NCBI GenBank assembly: GCA_012861695.1
Contig: JAAOOA010000002.1
Coordinates: forward strand, 36,225,244 to 36,289,243
Direction of reading: 5' to 3'
From: Trematomus loennbergii
Taxonomy: Eukaryota > Chordata > Actinopteri > Perciformes > Nototheniidae
DNA: 64,000 nt
Shown here: piece by piece, positions 1-9,800 of the stretch
How the letters are laid out: every line of letters begins with the position of its first letter
Position numbering within the stretch: the stretch's first letter is position 1
The notes under the pieces: generated by a model
Seen by the model: only the letters and a program-made list of their open reading frames with translations
Told to the model about the DNA's origin: nothing
Database searches by the model: none
Made by a program: the position numbers and the translations under genes

Positions 1-13
1 CGGCACGTCTGAG

Positions 14-487
14 TTGCTGTGCCCTGTGCGTCCCCTAAGGGCGTATATTGATGCTACTGCCTGTATACGGCAGTCGGAGCAGCTCTTCGTTTGCCATGGC
101 AGCACTAAAAAAGGTTGTGCTCTCTCTAAACAGCGGCTGTCCCACTGGGTTGTCAATACCATCTCACATGCCTATGGGGCCAGTGGCCGCCCCCTGCCAT
201 CAGGGGTGAGATGCCACTCTACAAGGAGCATCTCAACATCTTGGGCTGCCCTGAGAGGGGTGACCGTGCCCCTGGAGACAATCTGCGCCGCGGTGCCGTC
301 TGGCACATTCTCCAGGTTTTATCGGATTAATGTTGCCACTCCCCATCCTTTGGGGCGTGGTCCTATTGCCGAGCTCCGCTGCTTCCAGTTAGTAAGTGCT
401 TGGATTATTCATGACATTGTTGGTATAAGTCATCCAGTGCTTAAAACACTGCCTCTGGTGGTCAGTAGGGATGAAATAGAACGATAG
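14..487 (+). mobile_element. DIRS-like retrotransposon, tyrosine recombinase C-terminal part
   Basis: The reading frame from the window start encodes the C-terminal catalytic half of a tyrosine recombinase of the DIRS/Ngaro kind that is common in fish. Visible residues are an LCPVRPLRAY lead, LFVCHGSTKKG, KQRLSHWVV, the HxxR box HSTR (H68, R71 of the frame) and the catalytic tyrosine in SRFYRINV (Y103). Upstream parts (gag, reverse transcriptase) would lie before position 1. The frame remains open to a TAG at 485-487, so this part is not visibly broken. Family knowledge: DIRS elements integrate with this recombinase instead of a DDE integrase and leave no target duplication. Confidence 0.8.
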
Positions 488-737
488 TTACGACTGTAAC
501 TACGGTTCTATGAATCCCAGATGACCGCCAGAGTATCCTGTCACTCAGAATCCTTGTGTTCTCACAAGAAGATTCTGGGAAGAGATCCTCTGACGACACC
601 GGCAGATATAGCTCGGTGTTACATGGGGTCACAGGTGACTTTGTTGGTATTGGTACTCGACCTGTGCGTGCGCGCGATGGACATATCCAGTGCTTAAAGC
701 GCCTCCTCTGGCGGTACTCCGGTACTAACTATCGTTC
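413..737. repeat. DIRS-like terminal repeat region: hairpin, direct and inverted repeats
   Basis: Downstream of the recombinase frame, 455-491 and 496-531 are imperfect inverted repeats separated by four bases. GAACGATAGTT at 479-489 recurs inverted at 727-737. ATCCAGTGCTTAAA at 432-445 recurs directly at 685-698 inside a longer, roughly 40-bp similarity. Mixed direct and inverted termini are typical of DIRS elements (family knowledge). Confidence 0.65.
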
Positions 738-989
738 TTCTATATGTCTATCGGTTTCAAATCTAAAGGATGCAATTACGATTTCCATCCACTATGCATA
801 AACAGCGGACACTGTTTATACGCAGCCCTCACAAACCACACACAGCCAGATAGCCATTTTCACACCTCCCGCGCGAGGTCAGAGAAAGTCGGCCCAAGCA
901 ATCACTCTGATTGGCTGTTCACACTACCGCTGCCTGCTGGTAAGGACAGTTATTGCCACTCGTCGACTGAAGTATTTGCGGTGTGTTCG

Positions 990-1053
990 TAGGGGCGGCG
1001 TAGGCGGGCGGCATAGGCGGGCGGCGTAGCCGACGCAGGCGACGTAGCTGACG
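990..1053. repeat. GC-rich short tandem repeat
   Basis: Imperfect repeats of GGCGTAGGCGGGC-like units (about 13 bp), drifting into GACGTAGC units at the right end. It probably belongs to the 3' end of the retroelement to the left. Between 1054 and 1450 I see no gene or clear repeat. Confidence 0.6.
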
Positions 1054-1449
1054 TAAAGATCGGGACGCCTTCGGTACGCGTTCTTTGGTCTCAGGTGGGT
1101 GTGTAGCGGCCTTAACAGTTAGAACCTACATAAGAGACACAACCTTTATAGTCAGAAAAAAATGTGATTATTTTCGGATATTTTACACATATGAATACTG
1201 TGGGCCCACATACCTTAGTGTGATTATAAGTGCATGTGAGTGAATATTGGCATGCAAATTCGTTTTTATACGTCCTATTCATTGTCTCAATACGCTCATA
1301 CAGCCATTATGCAAATGCACCAACTTGGCTGCCGGAGGAGAGTACCAACGTTAATCGGCGATACTCCTGGCGACTAAAAGTGGCTTTTAAAATAAACCTA
1401 TTTGGTTTTCTAAGTGTTATTCTATCAATATGACAATAGAGACATGTGC

Positions 1450-2545
1450 ATAAACAACAAAAGCACTTGCAGCTGAAAACATTTTAGAATAGTAGGGCAT
1501 AATGTTCTAACAATGTTATCAAAAACATCTTAAGAAGGTTATCACCAAACATTTTAAGAATGTTTTTAGAGAACGTTATCCTACCTTTCAGAAGAACATT
1601 CTGGGAACCAAAATAAAACTTCCTGCTGAAAACATTCCTCGAACAATGAATGGTAACATTCTCAGAATGTTTTTAGAACCAAAAATGTCTAGCTGGGAAC
1701 TCACACATGCCACCGCAAACATTCAATATCTGCTTACAGCTTATCACGAATTACGTGCTTGTCTGTTTTTTTCAAAAGGAAAATGTGGTGACATCAATTT
1801 TTTAAAACATCCTTTTCAAACAAATGCAACAACTTGTGTTTTATGACAACTCCTGCTCATTATTTGTTGTTGTAAAGCACTTTGGCACAAACCTGGTTTA
1901 TTTTTTAAAGCGCTCTACAAATAAATCTGACGTTGACAATGACCGTGTTAATATTTCGCATCACAGGAACATTTTATAAAAAAAGAATAACCTCCTGAAA
2001 ACCTATAAAAAACGTTCTGTCATCTCAGGCCAAACAAAAAAACATCCTCAGAATGTTGCAGGCAAAACGTTCCACCTTTGTAAACATATCACATTAAAGG
2101 AACGTTTTATAAAAAACTTTCTGTCATCTCAGGCCTCATAACATCCTTAAAACATTTTCTGAATGTTGCTTTGAAAATATTCTTCTTTGTTATCATGTAA
2201 CATTGAGGTAATGTGTTATAAAAGAACATCTGTAATGTGTTACCTCAACAACGTCCAAAAAACATCTTTAGAATGTTGCAGGCAAAACGTTCCACCTTTG
2301 TTAACATAGCACATTAAAGGAACAATTTATAAAAAACTTTCTGTCATCTCAGGCCTTAATAACATCCTCAAAACATCATGTTGCAGTTAAAACGTTATGT
2401 CTTAAACCTTATAGGAACATTATTTAAAATGATAAACATCCTCAAAAGGTTCTTTGAACATCAGATTAAAACGTTTTCTTTAAAACATTATTAGAACCTG
2501 TAGGTAACGTTAGCCAAAGTTGTGAGAACGTTCCCTGCTAGCTGG
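1450..2545. repeat. Tandem-repeat-rich transposon relic or satellite
   Basis: AT-rich DNA built from variants of AACATCCTCAGAATGTTG and AAAACGTTCCACCTTTG blocks. CTGTCATCTCAGGCC occurs at about 2017, 2121 and 2341, and GGCAAAACGT at 2061 and 2281. This gives a base unit near 105-110 bp and a higher-order step of exactly 220 bp. The last block ends with a short palindrome GCTAGC. Around 1860-1945 there is a LINE/SINE-like 3' tail (AAGCGCTCTACAAATAAAT). No coding potential is seen. 2546-3897 is otherwise unique, AT-rich and without a recognisable gene. Confidence 0.7.
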
Positions 2546-3897
2546 GACAGCAGTCGAATACAGTAAATGCATACAAGGGATCTGATGGGTATCACTATGG
2601 TTTAGAAACTGAAGTTTTGAAATGTATTAATAAATTATGAAAAGCATGTTAAAGATATATCAGGTTGTATTGAGAGTACATCATTAATGTTGCCATACAA
2701 TAACATATTGTGAGCTTTCTGTACATCATCTTTAAGAGCTTCCCACATAAAATTGAAGGATCTGTGTCGACAGCACAGTTAAGTGAAACAAAACATCCAG
2801 CAGATTTTATTGGAAATGCAGAACAAGACAAAGACAATCATCTGAATGAAAATAAATGCACGTACCATACAATGTTGTGTCACAAAACAATTGGTAAATA
2901 AATAACACAGAATAAGAAATGTACAGTACGTATACATTCGGTCCTTTAAGAGACACTGAAATAATTTAAGGATTTGAGACTTCAAGAATGAGTGTTGAAG
3001 GCTCTTTTTTTTTAAATTGCACCTTGGATTGCAAGGACATATTGATTGTTCAGAAGTTTATTGATTGAAGCATCTGATGTATGGATTCATGTAGAGTTAC
3101 TTAGTGTAACAACTATTGAGGCTTGTTTCCATATATATATATAAACATTGGAGTAAACATGACAGATAGTGTGCTGAATTCACATCTCTTACCCAAAATG
3201 TAGGATATCAAAATAGCTATGGATTATATATTAGGTTAAAGAAAATCACTTGAATCACTCTATGTGTATTTACATTTTCCCTTCTATGCAAACTGACCAT
3301 TCAGGGAGGTAAACCACAAGGTGATAGAAGCGTGGTGGGATAACTTTGAAAATTATGCATTATCCTGGTGGCTCTGATTTAAATTTGTGAAACTAAATTT
3401 GAAAAAATAGGGTTCAGTCATGCATAGAATATTTCATAATATTTTTTATATCATCCCACCAGCTTATCTGATTTGTGGAGTTCCTCCAATGTGATATACT
3501 CTGAATATATATATATAAGATAACGCTTTTGACATAATACAAAAACAAAACAATGCATGTGCAAAACTGCCAAGGAGTATTTCCACAATAGTAGACTATA
3601 CTGTACATACATAAAAAGGTGATACATGATTGTGCTACCTAAAGGATAAGAAAGTAACAAAAAGTAATTTGTGACTTAACAAAAAAATCAAAGTACAACT
3701 AAAATAGTTGTACTGTCTAAGTAATATGTGATACTTAAAAACATTACAAAAGAAAATCTTACATTTGCTGTATCACTGAACACAAATGATCCTATAACAT
3801 ACTCATTTATGCATTTCATTCTTGCCCATCTAACCCCAATGTCAAGATCCTCCCTGACCAGCCGTCAGCTGTCACTGTACACCTCAACCAGCCCAGT

Positions 3898-4053
3898 CTA
3901 CTGCTCCTCCAGCCAGGATGGCTTGTCTGTTCCCGGGGGCTTTAACTTTACATTGAACTGTATTAGAGTTTGTTCCAATTGCTCCTGGTTGCCAGCAAAG
4001 TAGGCTGAGATAGCATTGTGGAAGAGAAGCAGCTGCTTGTGCATAACCTTAAC
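3898..4053 (-). CDS. arfip2: arfip2 last coding exon with stop codon
   Basis: Acceptor CTTTAG. Encodes [20 protein letters not shown] and ends KPSWLEEQ with TAG at 3900-3898, the typical arfaptin-2 carboxyl end. The 3' UTR must lie below 3898. AATAAA-type signals on the minus strand occur near 3061-3056 and 2808-2803, but which one is used cannot be told. Confidence 0.95.
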   Translation of the reverse strand, partial: VKVMHKQLLLFHNAISAYFAGNQEQLEQTLIQFNVKLKPPGTDKPSWLEEQ

Positions 4054-7000
4054 CTAAAGAAAAAGAAGAGGGAAATGTTGCCATTACTAACAGTTTTAAA
4101 TTCTAGAGGAAGAGTACATCCCATGGACATCTGTTAAGATAACATTTACAAGCGGTTTATTTAGATTCTAGGGAATCAACCAGAAAGCAACTTGCACATA
4201 TTATTCCTCTATGTATTCCCAAGCTTCAAATACAAACAAATGTTGATGTAATTCTTTCTTACTTAGTTGATGAAAACTATCAGACATTAGTGTTTGATTT
4301 TAAACAATGTCTCAGATTTTAAACAATGTCTCAGTTTCAATTTTGACAAAACTGAGACATTTGCTTTTTATTGTAATTATTAACAGCATAATTATGCTCA
4401 TGTCTGTGCACGAAGAAGCTTGCCTGCTTCCTCTGGTTGATCAGTTCTGCATCAATAGATGCATATGGGCAGAGATTGAGTGGGGCAACTCAACCTCAAA
4501 CCACTGCTGTAGTGCATAATAGTTTTGATTAACCAAACTACTGATTTTATTCTACATTCAGAATGACAGGTAATTGTGAGTCTTTTTAAAGAGGTAACCT
4601 AACACCGGACTGAAGAGAGGAGTTTCACTGGTTGACAGTTTTAAGCCTGTTTCAGCTCTTACCACACCCAGCATCACTGATGGTTGGGGTTGGGTGAGGT
4701 CATAAATGTTGCAGACACTCCCAACAGTGATGTCATAGGGTCCTGAATACTTTACCTACACATCACTGCAGACATCTGAGACATTAATCCAGTGGAGATT
4801 CAGATATAACAATAACAGATTTCCGGAGGTATTAAGCTACTACAGACATTTGAAATGACTTTAAACCACAAACCTTGTTTTCATCCAGGAATTTGAGCTT
4901 GATGGTGACATCACTACGCAGCCTTTCATATTTGTCTCTGTGGATCTGGTAATCATGCTGAGCCATCTCTATGCGGACCATGGCAGCTGCATCCCTGGGG
5001 CCCAAACTCAGCTCCTCCATATCAGAACGATAGGCATCAAACTCAAGTCTGCACGGAAAAAAACCAGTTCAGGCTGTCAGGCTCTCATTCTCCAGGTGAT
5101 AACCACAAAGGTATTCAGATCATATTCTTCACCTATCAGGTTTTGTTACCTTGCATTCTCATACAGTTTAATGGTCAGCAGAGTATCCTCCATTGTTTTG
5201 TTGACCAGTGTGTCGATACTGGACACAAAAAAGCTGATGGCACTGAGGAGAGACTCGCCATTTCTGCACAGCAGTTTTTGTGTTTCTGCATTATACCCAA
5301 ACTCGTCCTGCAGAGAAACACAATTTTACCTGTCAACTTCAGTTCCCTCTCACATCACACTGGGAGCTTTTGCAATACTGAACAGTACCTGCAACTCTGG
5401 GGACTTTGGCTGAGGTCGGCGAAGGTGTCTCCCAGCGCCTGTTGTGTCTCCACCATGCTTTGGAAATGAGTGGTGAGTGCAGTGGTCAGTCTTAGGATGG
5501 TTTCATACTTGCTCTTGGTGTCTCTCAACACGTCAATCTGAGCTTCCAGTTCCAGGTCTACTGTTCTTGAACCTCTGCCAAACCTCTCTGAGAACATCTG
5601 CTTTGTACACTACAAAGAGGAAATGCATAAAGAAAAGCAGATTAAATTAAAGGTAGGGTAGGTAATTCACTTCAGAAACACTTTTTGTTATATTCCATGG
5701 AATGCTCTTAACATCCCGATACATGAAATGCTTTAACAATAAATACATCAATTCATCTGTGGAAGCCATGGCGCTGTAAAAAGCACGACCAATTATTTTA
5801 GCCGGCCCGGCTAAAATAACTGGATGGCCTACCTGCCTGTCAGCCTTCCATCTCGTGCACAAACTTATCTCGTGCCCTCATTGGTCATGTGCGCGTTCGT
5901 GTGTGTTGGAGGAGGGGCTCTGTAAGGAAGTCTGAAGGAAGGGGCAGATTTTTTCCGGCTGCGTACTTTCAAATTCTAGCGCACTCGAGCTGGTTTCTCC
6001 ATCTTACCTACCCTACCTTTAAGGTAGTACAAAGTCATTATGACTGAAAAACACATGTAAAAGGTGGTCTGTGCTGCAACTTACAATTATTTTAAATATA
6101 GATTAATCTTGATCATTTATAGATTCAACTATTAATCCTAAACTCAGAAAATAGTGAACAATGTCTAATCCAGGTTCTCAAAATCCAAGGTGATTGAAAT
6201 GTCTTGTTTTGTAATCCAAAGCACTAAATACTTTGATAATGGATTAGGTCAATCCATTATCAAAGTATTTAGTATTTATTATCGCATAATAAAACTGATA
6301 TATTAACAACACGGTTAAGCTTGGGACCAAAGGATACTGTACCTACAATTTTCACATAATGTATTTTAAACCTCTCTTACATGCTTATATTCTCAAATGT
6401 ATGTTGGTTCTGCAAAGAATGATAAATAGTGCAAGCATATATATTTTTGAGCTTGTGGAAACTTTTTAAAGAAAATAATCTACACACAGTACACAATACC
6501 TTGTATGTATTTATGCCCCATTTCTTCACACTGTCCAATTTCTCCACTGCCACACCACGAGAAAGTTCTTCGGTTGAATTACCAGTATTATTGTTCGACG
6601 ACCCTAACAGACACAACAAAAATCTATGAAGACTCTAATGCATGTCATCAAAGTTTAAAAGGCGGGGGGATAAATGAAAAGCATGGACTATGACAATGAG
6701 TGAGAACAGTGTGGACATGGTGATGAGCCTGGTGATACCTGGATGCTGGTCTGTGTGTTGGGAAAGTCGAGTTGCTGCAGATTGGCTGTTTGGCAAGCCA
6801 ACACCCCTGGATTTCATGCGAATGTCTGAAATGAGCATGGGGATGATAAAGAGTGAGAATGAAAAGATGGCATGAAGTGAAATATGTGTCAAAAAGAGGT
6901 TTGGCATTAAGATATGCGGCTGAACAGCAGAGTTTGCAGACTGAAAGAAAATGTAAAGCTCTGTGATGGAGGATACATAATAAATTGGAGTTAAAGGGAT

Positions 7001-9091
7001 TTCGAAATAATCTACCATGCCGGTCTCTCATGCAGAAGGAAAGGGTTTATTCACAGATGAAAATGGACTTCATGGGATGAGAGGTAACTACCAAACAATG
7101 AAAAACTGTCATCCAAAGTGCATTTTACAGGAAAAAGAGGACAGTCGTATTAGACAACAATGCAACATTTAAAGTGACAGCCCTGTATCAGGTTAGTGCA
7201 CCCATAATCCTGGAAGCTGCCAAAACACTTTCTGTTTCTGAAGCTGTGAGTTGAAGAGGTACAAGCAAGGTTTCATATAACATCCTCAGTCAAGCAATAT
7301 CAAAACCTCTTATACAGAGCCAAACCGATAGGTTAATTTAGAAAACAAAAAAGGGTTGTCAGAATACACAGCCACCTGGTCCCGGAGCAGGGGCTCTTCT
7401 TCTGTCCACATACTCAGGGTTGAAGCGTACTGCTGGCCCTATGGGATATGGATGTTTATAATGTGAACCTGGAGCCTAGAGGTCAGACTCTTGTGAAACA
7501 TCAAAATACAAGAGAGAAAAGGGGGGTCAGGTATCGACCACTTTAGGAGACTTAAGGTTTGCGACAATCTCCTGCTCAGCGCATGGCAGTCTGTGCAGCC
7601 TGTCGATGTGGATAAATCAATGATATCTTTGGAGAGCAAACCATGTTCGTAAGAATATGCAACAAAGTGAAACCTGTAAAGGATGGCAGTTTTTTTCCAA
7701 ACAGTACCTTTGATGCTGCTGGTAGGAATGATGCCCCCTGCAGGTCCTCCATAACCTCCTGAGACAATGCTGGTTTCATTCAGGTTGGGTCCAGACACCA
7801 TCACCTGCTGCAAGTCCTGATGCGATCACCACAAAATATTGTTAATTAATATGATTAAGAATGCAATACATATTATCAAATGTAATGGTTTAGAAACTGT
7901 GACTATATCTTTTGACATTATCAACTTAAAAAGAATGTATCATGAAAAACTCAGTAGTTGTACAATACAGTACTATGCACTATACGTTACTATAACGTGA
8001 AATTGCAGGAGGTTATATTGCACTAACAATATACATGCAAGTGCAATATAACCTCAATACCATCATTTTGTTTGTTACTTATTGTGTTATTAATAATGTG
8101 TTCATACTTAGCACTTTTGCCTCACTCTATCTGCACTATCTGCTGTTGTAATAATGTAAATGTCCCCATTGCGGGACAAATAAAGGATTTCTGACTGATA
8201 ATGATATATTCCAAATAAAGAATAATAATACTATGAAAAAAGAATAGTGCAAACTAGGAATTTGTGTGCAAACGAAAAAAAAAGCTATTTGCCCAAGGCT
8301 ACCCCACTCTTAGTGGACTAACTGTATGTTCTGGCCTTTGTCCACTGAGATCTATTTTCTTTAGTTTTAAAACTTTTCATGCTAAATGACTCATTCACAA
8401 ACAATTATAAACACATCTCTGGTAACACACGGTTTAAAGCTTTACTTTTGCAAGTTTCTTTAAGGAGAAAATCTGTTTTATGTATCTGTCGATTAAATCA
8501 ATGAATTAGTCATACTTTGTCAACTGACAGTGAGTCAACCTGCACAGTCACCACACAGAAATAGCTTATATGCTCTTTTCATTATTCAGTATGGTGACCC
8601 TGCTGTCCTCACACAGACATATTATTCATAGGACAACTGATACTGCAGCTTTCTCATCCCTGTACAAGAATGTGACATTATATCTGACATTACAGTCGTG
8701 AATTGCTTTTCATGCAAGCTGAAGCTCATAAATAAATGTCATCCTTGTGCTCACTATCCATGCTCTAAACCCATATTTCTCATAATGTAGGTATTGATGG
8801 GGACAGTGGTATAACATTACAGATCCTGTAAACATCTGCAGGCCTGTTTGATGTGTAACAGCTGGCCTAAACAGCAGTAGTCATGTGTATCGCGTGAAAA
8901 GGGTCCGAGAAACAAACAATCTGAGCAAAAAACACAAAAAAACAGATTTATTTAAAAACATTGTCAGCGATTTGAGAGAAAATGTGACTGACCTGCTCGA
9001 GGCTGTCATCCTCTGGCAGAGTCCCTGTGTCTCCATTGCTGTTAATGGGGATCTCCATGGTTGCAGCCTTGCTCATGATACTGTCTGCCAT
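3898..9091 (-). CDS. arfip2: arfip2, arfaptin-2 (whole gene, 8 coding exons)
   Basis: Coding parts in gene order: 9091-8993, 7816-7708, 6825-6739, 6603-6500, 5609-5389, 5307-5150, 5048-4874, 4053-3898, giving about 369 residues once one missing base is allowed for (human arfaptin-2 is 341). I recognise the family from the N-terminal block around [16 protein letters not shown], the amphipathic stretch [10 protein letters not shown] before the BAR domain (about residues 123-133), the BAR-domain blocks [16 protein letters not shown] and ELSLGPRDA, and the C-terminus KPSWLEEQ. Family knowledge: arfaptins are crescent-shaped BAR dimers that bind Arl1, Arf and Rac1 and sit on PI4P-rich trans-Golgi membrane. 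All introns have GT-AG ends and phases agree. Oddities are a one-base frame break near 5405 and an extra 87-nt exon. Whether this is the a or b teleost paralogue cannot be decided here. Confidence 0.95.
4296..4333. repeat. Perfect 19-bp tandem duplication in arfip2 intron
   Basis: GATTTTAAACAATGTCTCA occurs twice in direct contact (4296-4314 and 4315-4333) within the last arfip2 intron. Confidence 0.9.
4874..5048 (-). CDS. arfip2: arfip2 coding exon 7 (BAR domain)
   Basis: Acceptor CGTGCAG, donor GTTTGT. Encodes [19 protein letters not shown] through [19 protein letters not shown] and ENK, matching the third BAR helix of arfaptin-2. Length 175 nt, phase 2 in and 0 out. Confidence 0.94.
5150..5307 (-). 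CDS. arfip2: arfip2 coding exon 6 (BAR domain)
   Basis: Acceptor TCTGCAG, donor GTAACA. Encodes [17 protein letters not shown], then [20 protein letters not shown] and LYENAR, the second helical segment of the arfaptin BAR domain. Length 158 nt, ending in phase 2. Confidence 0.93.
5389..5609 (-). CDS. arfip2: arfip2 coding exon 5 (BAR domain start, with frame break)
   Basis: Acceptor TTTGTAG, donor GTACTG. Encodes [20 protein letters not shown] and continues to the FADLSQ block, the first helix of the arfaptin BAR domain. After FADLSQ the frame slips: the family's KSPELQ appears one base out, as if one A were missing from a run of three on the minus strand (5405-5407). With that base restored the exon is 222 nt, phase 0/0, fitting both neighbours. 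Confidence 0.92.
5651..6018. mobile_element. TTAA-flanked MITE, copy 1 (arfip2 intron)
   Basis: A 368-bp element bounded by TTAA on both sides (5647-5650 and 6019-6022). It begins AGGTAGGGTAGGTAA and ends with the inverse. The terminal inverted repeats run about 35 bp into GAAACC-GCTCGAG-like sequence. A TTAA target is the hallmark of piggyBac and Kolobok superfamilies (family knowledge). The core holds a perfect palindrome of 11-bp arms (ATTTTAGCCGG) around one C near 5792-5816. No transposase is encoded. A related copy lies at 34522-34896. Confidence 0.88.
6223..6273. repeat. Perfect 23-bp inverted repeat with 5-nt loop
   Basis: Arms at 6223-6245 and 6251-6273 are exact reverse complements, with loop AGGTC. 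AT-rich. It lies in the arfip2 intron between coding exons 4 and 5. Confidence 0.95.
6500..6603 (-). CDS. arfip2: arfip2 coding exon 4 (amphipathic helix)
   Basis: Acceptor CTGTTAG, donor GTATTG. Encodes an Asn/Ser-rich linker followed by the conserved segment ending [10 protein letters not shown], about residues 99-133. This is the membrane-inserting amphipathic helix that precedes the BAR domain in arfaptins (family knowledge). Confidence 0.92.
6739..6825 (-). CDS. arfip2: arfip2 coding exon 3, possible 87-nt cassette exon
   Basis: Between TTTCAG and GTATCA there are 87 nt in phase 1/1 encoding [15 protein letters not shown] and then a Ser/Gln/His-rich stretch. It is open and phase-compatible with both neighbours. 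Canonical human arfaptin-2 has no obvious counterpart, and the total is about 28 residues longer than human with it included. Because it is a multiple of three, it could be skipped without changing frame. Confidence 0.7.
7708..7816 (-). CDS. arfip2: arfip2 coding exon 2
   Basis: Encodes the block from [16 protein letters not shown] through GGYGGPAGG to SSIK, about residues 34-69. This is the highly conserved N-terminal segment of arfaptin-2. The acceptor is CATCAG and the donor GTACTG; it ends in phase 1. Confidence 0.93.
8009..8055. repeat. Perfect 16-bp inverted repeat
   Basis: Arms 8009-8024 and 8040-8055 around GGTTATATTGCAC, with a 15-nt loop, in the first coding intron of arfip2. Confidence 0.9.
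8158..8206 (+). repeat. LINE/SINE 3' tail fragment
   Basis: CATTGCGGGACAAATAAAGG followed by TTTCTGACTGA resembles the common 3' end of fish non-LTR elements. Only the tail is present, in the arfip2 intron. Confidence 0.45.
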
Positions 9092-9101
9092 ATTTTAATC
9101 T
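8993..9101 (-). CDS. arfip2: arfip2 first coding exon (ATG at 9091-9089)
   Basis: The exon follows a TTGCAG acceptor, has ten bases of 5' UTR, then ATG and 33 codons ending at LPEDDSLEQ before a GTCAGT donor. The peptide closely resembles the start of mammalian arfaptin-2 (KAATMEIPI block), which fixes the start codon. Phase at the donor is 0. Confidence 0.93.
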
Positions 9102-9708
9102 CTGCAAGACAGCACACAGTAACACTTAAAGATAATATTATGTTTGCAATTTTACAACATGCCTACCATACAGCGTTCAAGTCCACATTGACATAAAGTA
9201 TCTTCTTGTTCTTGCTTACATTGATGCTAATGTGGCTGGCTAATCTCAGCGGCGCTGAACTGGCTATAGTAGTTGACAGCTAGCTTCCTCACCAGTCGAA
9301 AACCTGAAGTCCAGCCTTCCGAGGAGAAAAAAGCCGTTATTCACACTTAAAGCAAACTTGAAAAGCAAAATGTTCAACGGGAAAGCACCGTTGTTGTATT
9401 AGCTATAATTCAATGCTAAATCCATCCATTGTTATCCATTGTTTTTCCTGCAACGTTCACGTTATCTGCCTGCTTTCATGTAATTCAGCCAGAAAATCCC
9501 TGCATCCATCCAGCTAACAGCTTTAGTAGCACTTCGAAATAAAATACTGTGTGATTTTTATTCTATTGCAAGTCAGATGGCAGGGGTTTAAAATCAATGC
9601 ACTTCAAGTAAAACATAGGATCTTCACTCTTGAGTTCGATTTATTTTAATAAATGAGAGGCTGGAAGCGTATAATGTGAATGGATGCTATTATTTTGAAG
9701 GGTAATAC

Positions 9709-9800
9709 CTTGAATGTAGCATCACCGTCAAGCTTCCTCCCCCGCTCCATCTTCCACGTAGTGCGGTGCTGACGTAGCTTTATCCCTGAACTGCAGTGTT
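9709..9800 (-). promoter_or_regulatory. Probable arfip2 non-coding first exon and core promoter region
   Basis: Inference. On the minus strand a GTATTA donor follows CATTCAAG at about 9709. The sequence just upstream (9730-9800) is GC-richer than its surroundings and contains CpGs, including two TGACGTAG/CACGTAG-like motifs. The first coding exon needs an upstream donor because its acceptor at 9102 is clear. The transcription start and exon upper edge are guesses. Confidence 0.35.

Noticed and set aside
6635..7031. 127-codon minus-strand frames in the arfip2 region
   Set aside because: Only the 6739-6825 part is exon-like; the rest is intron read-through in two overlapping frames.
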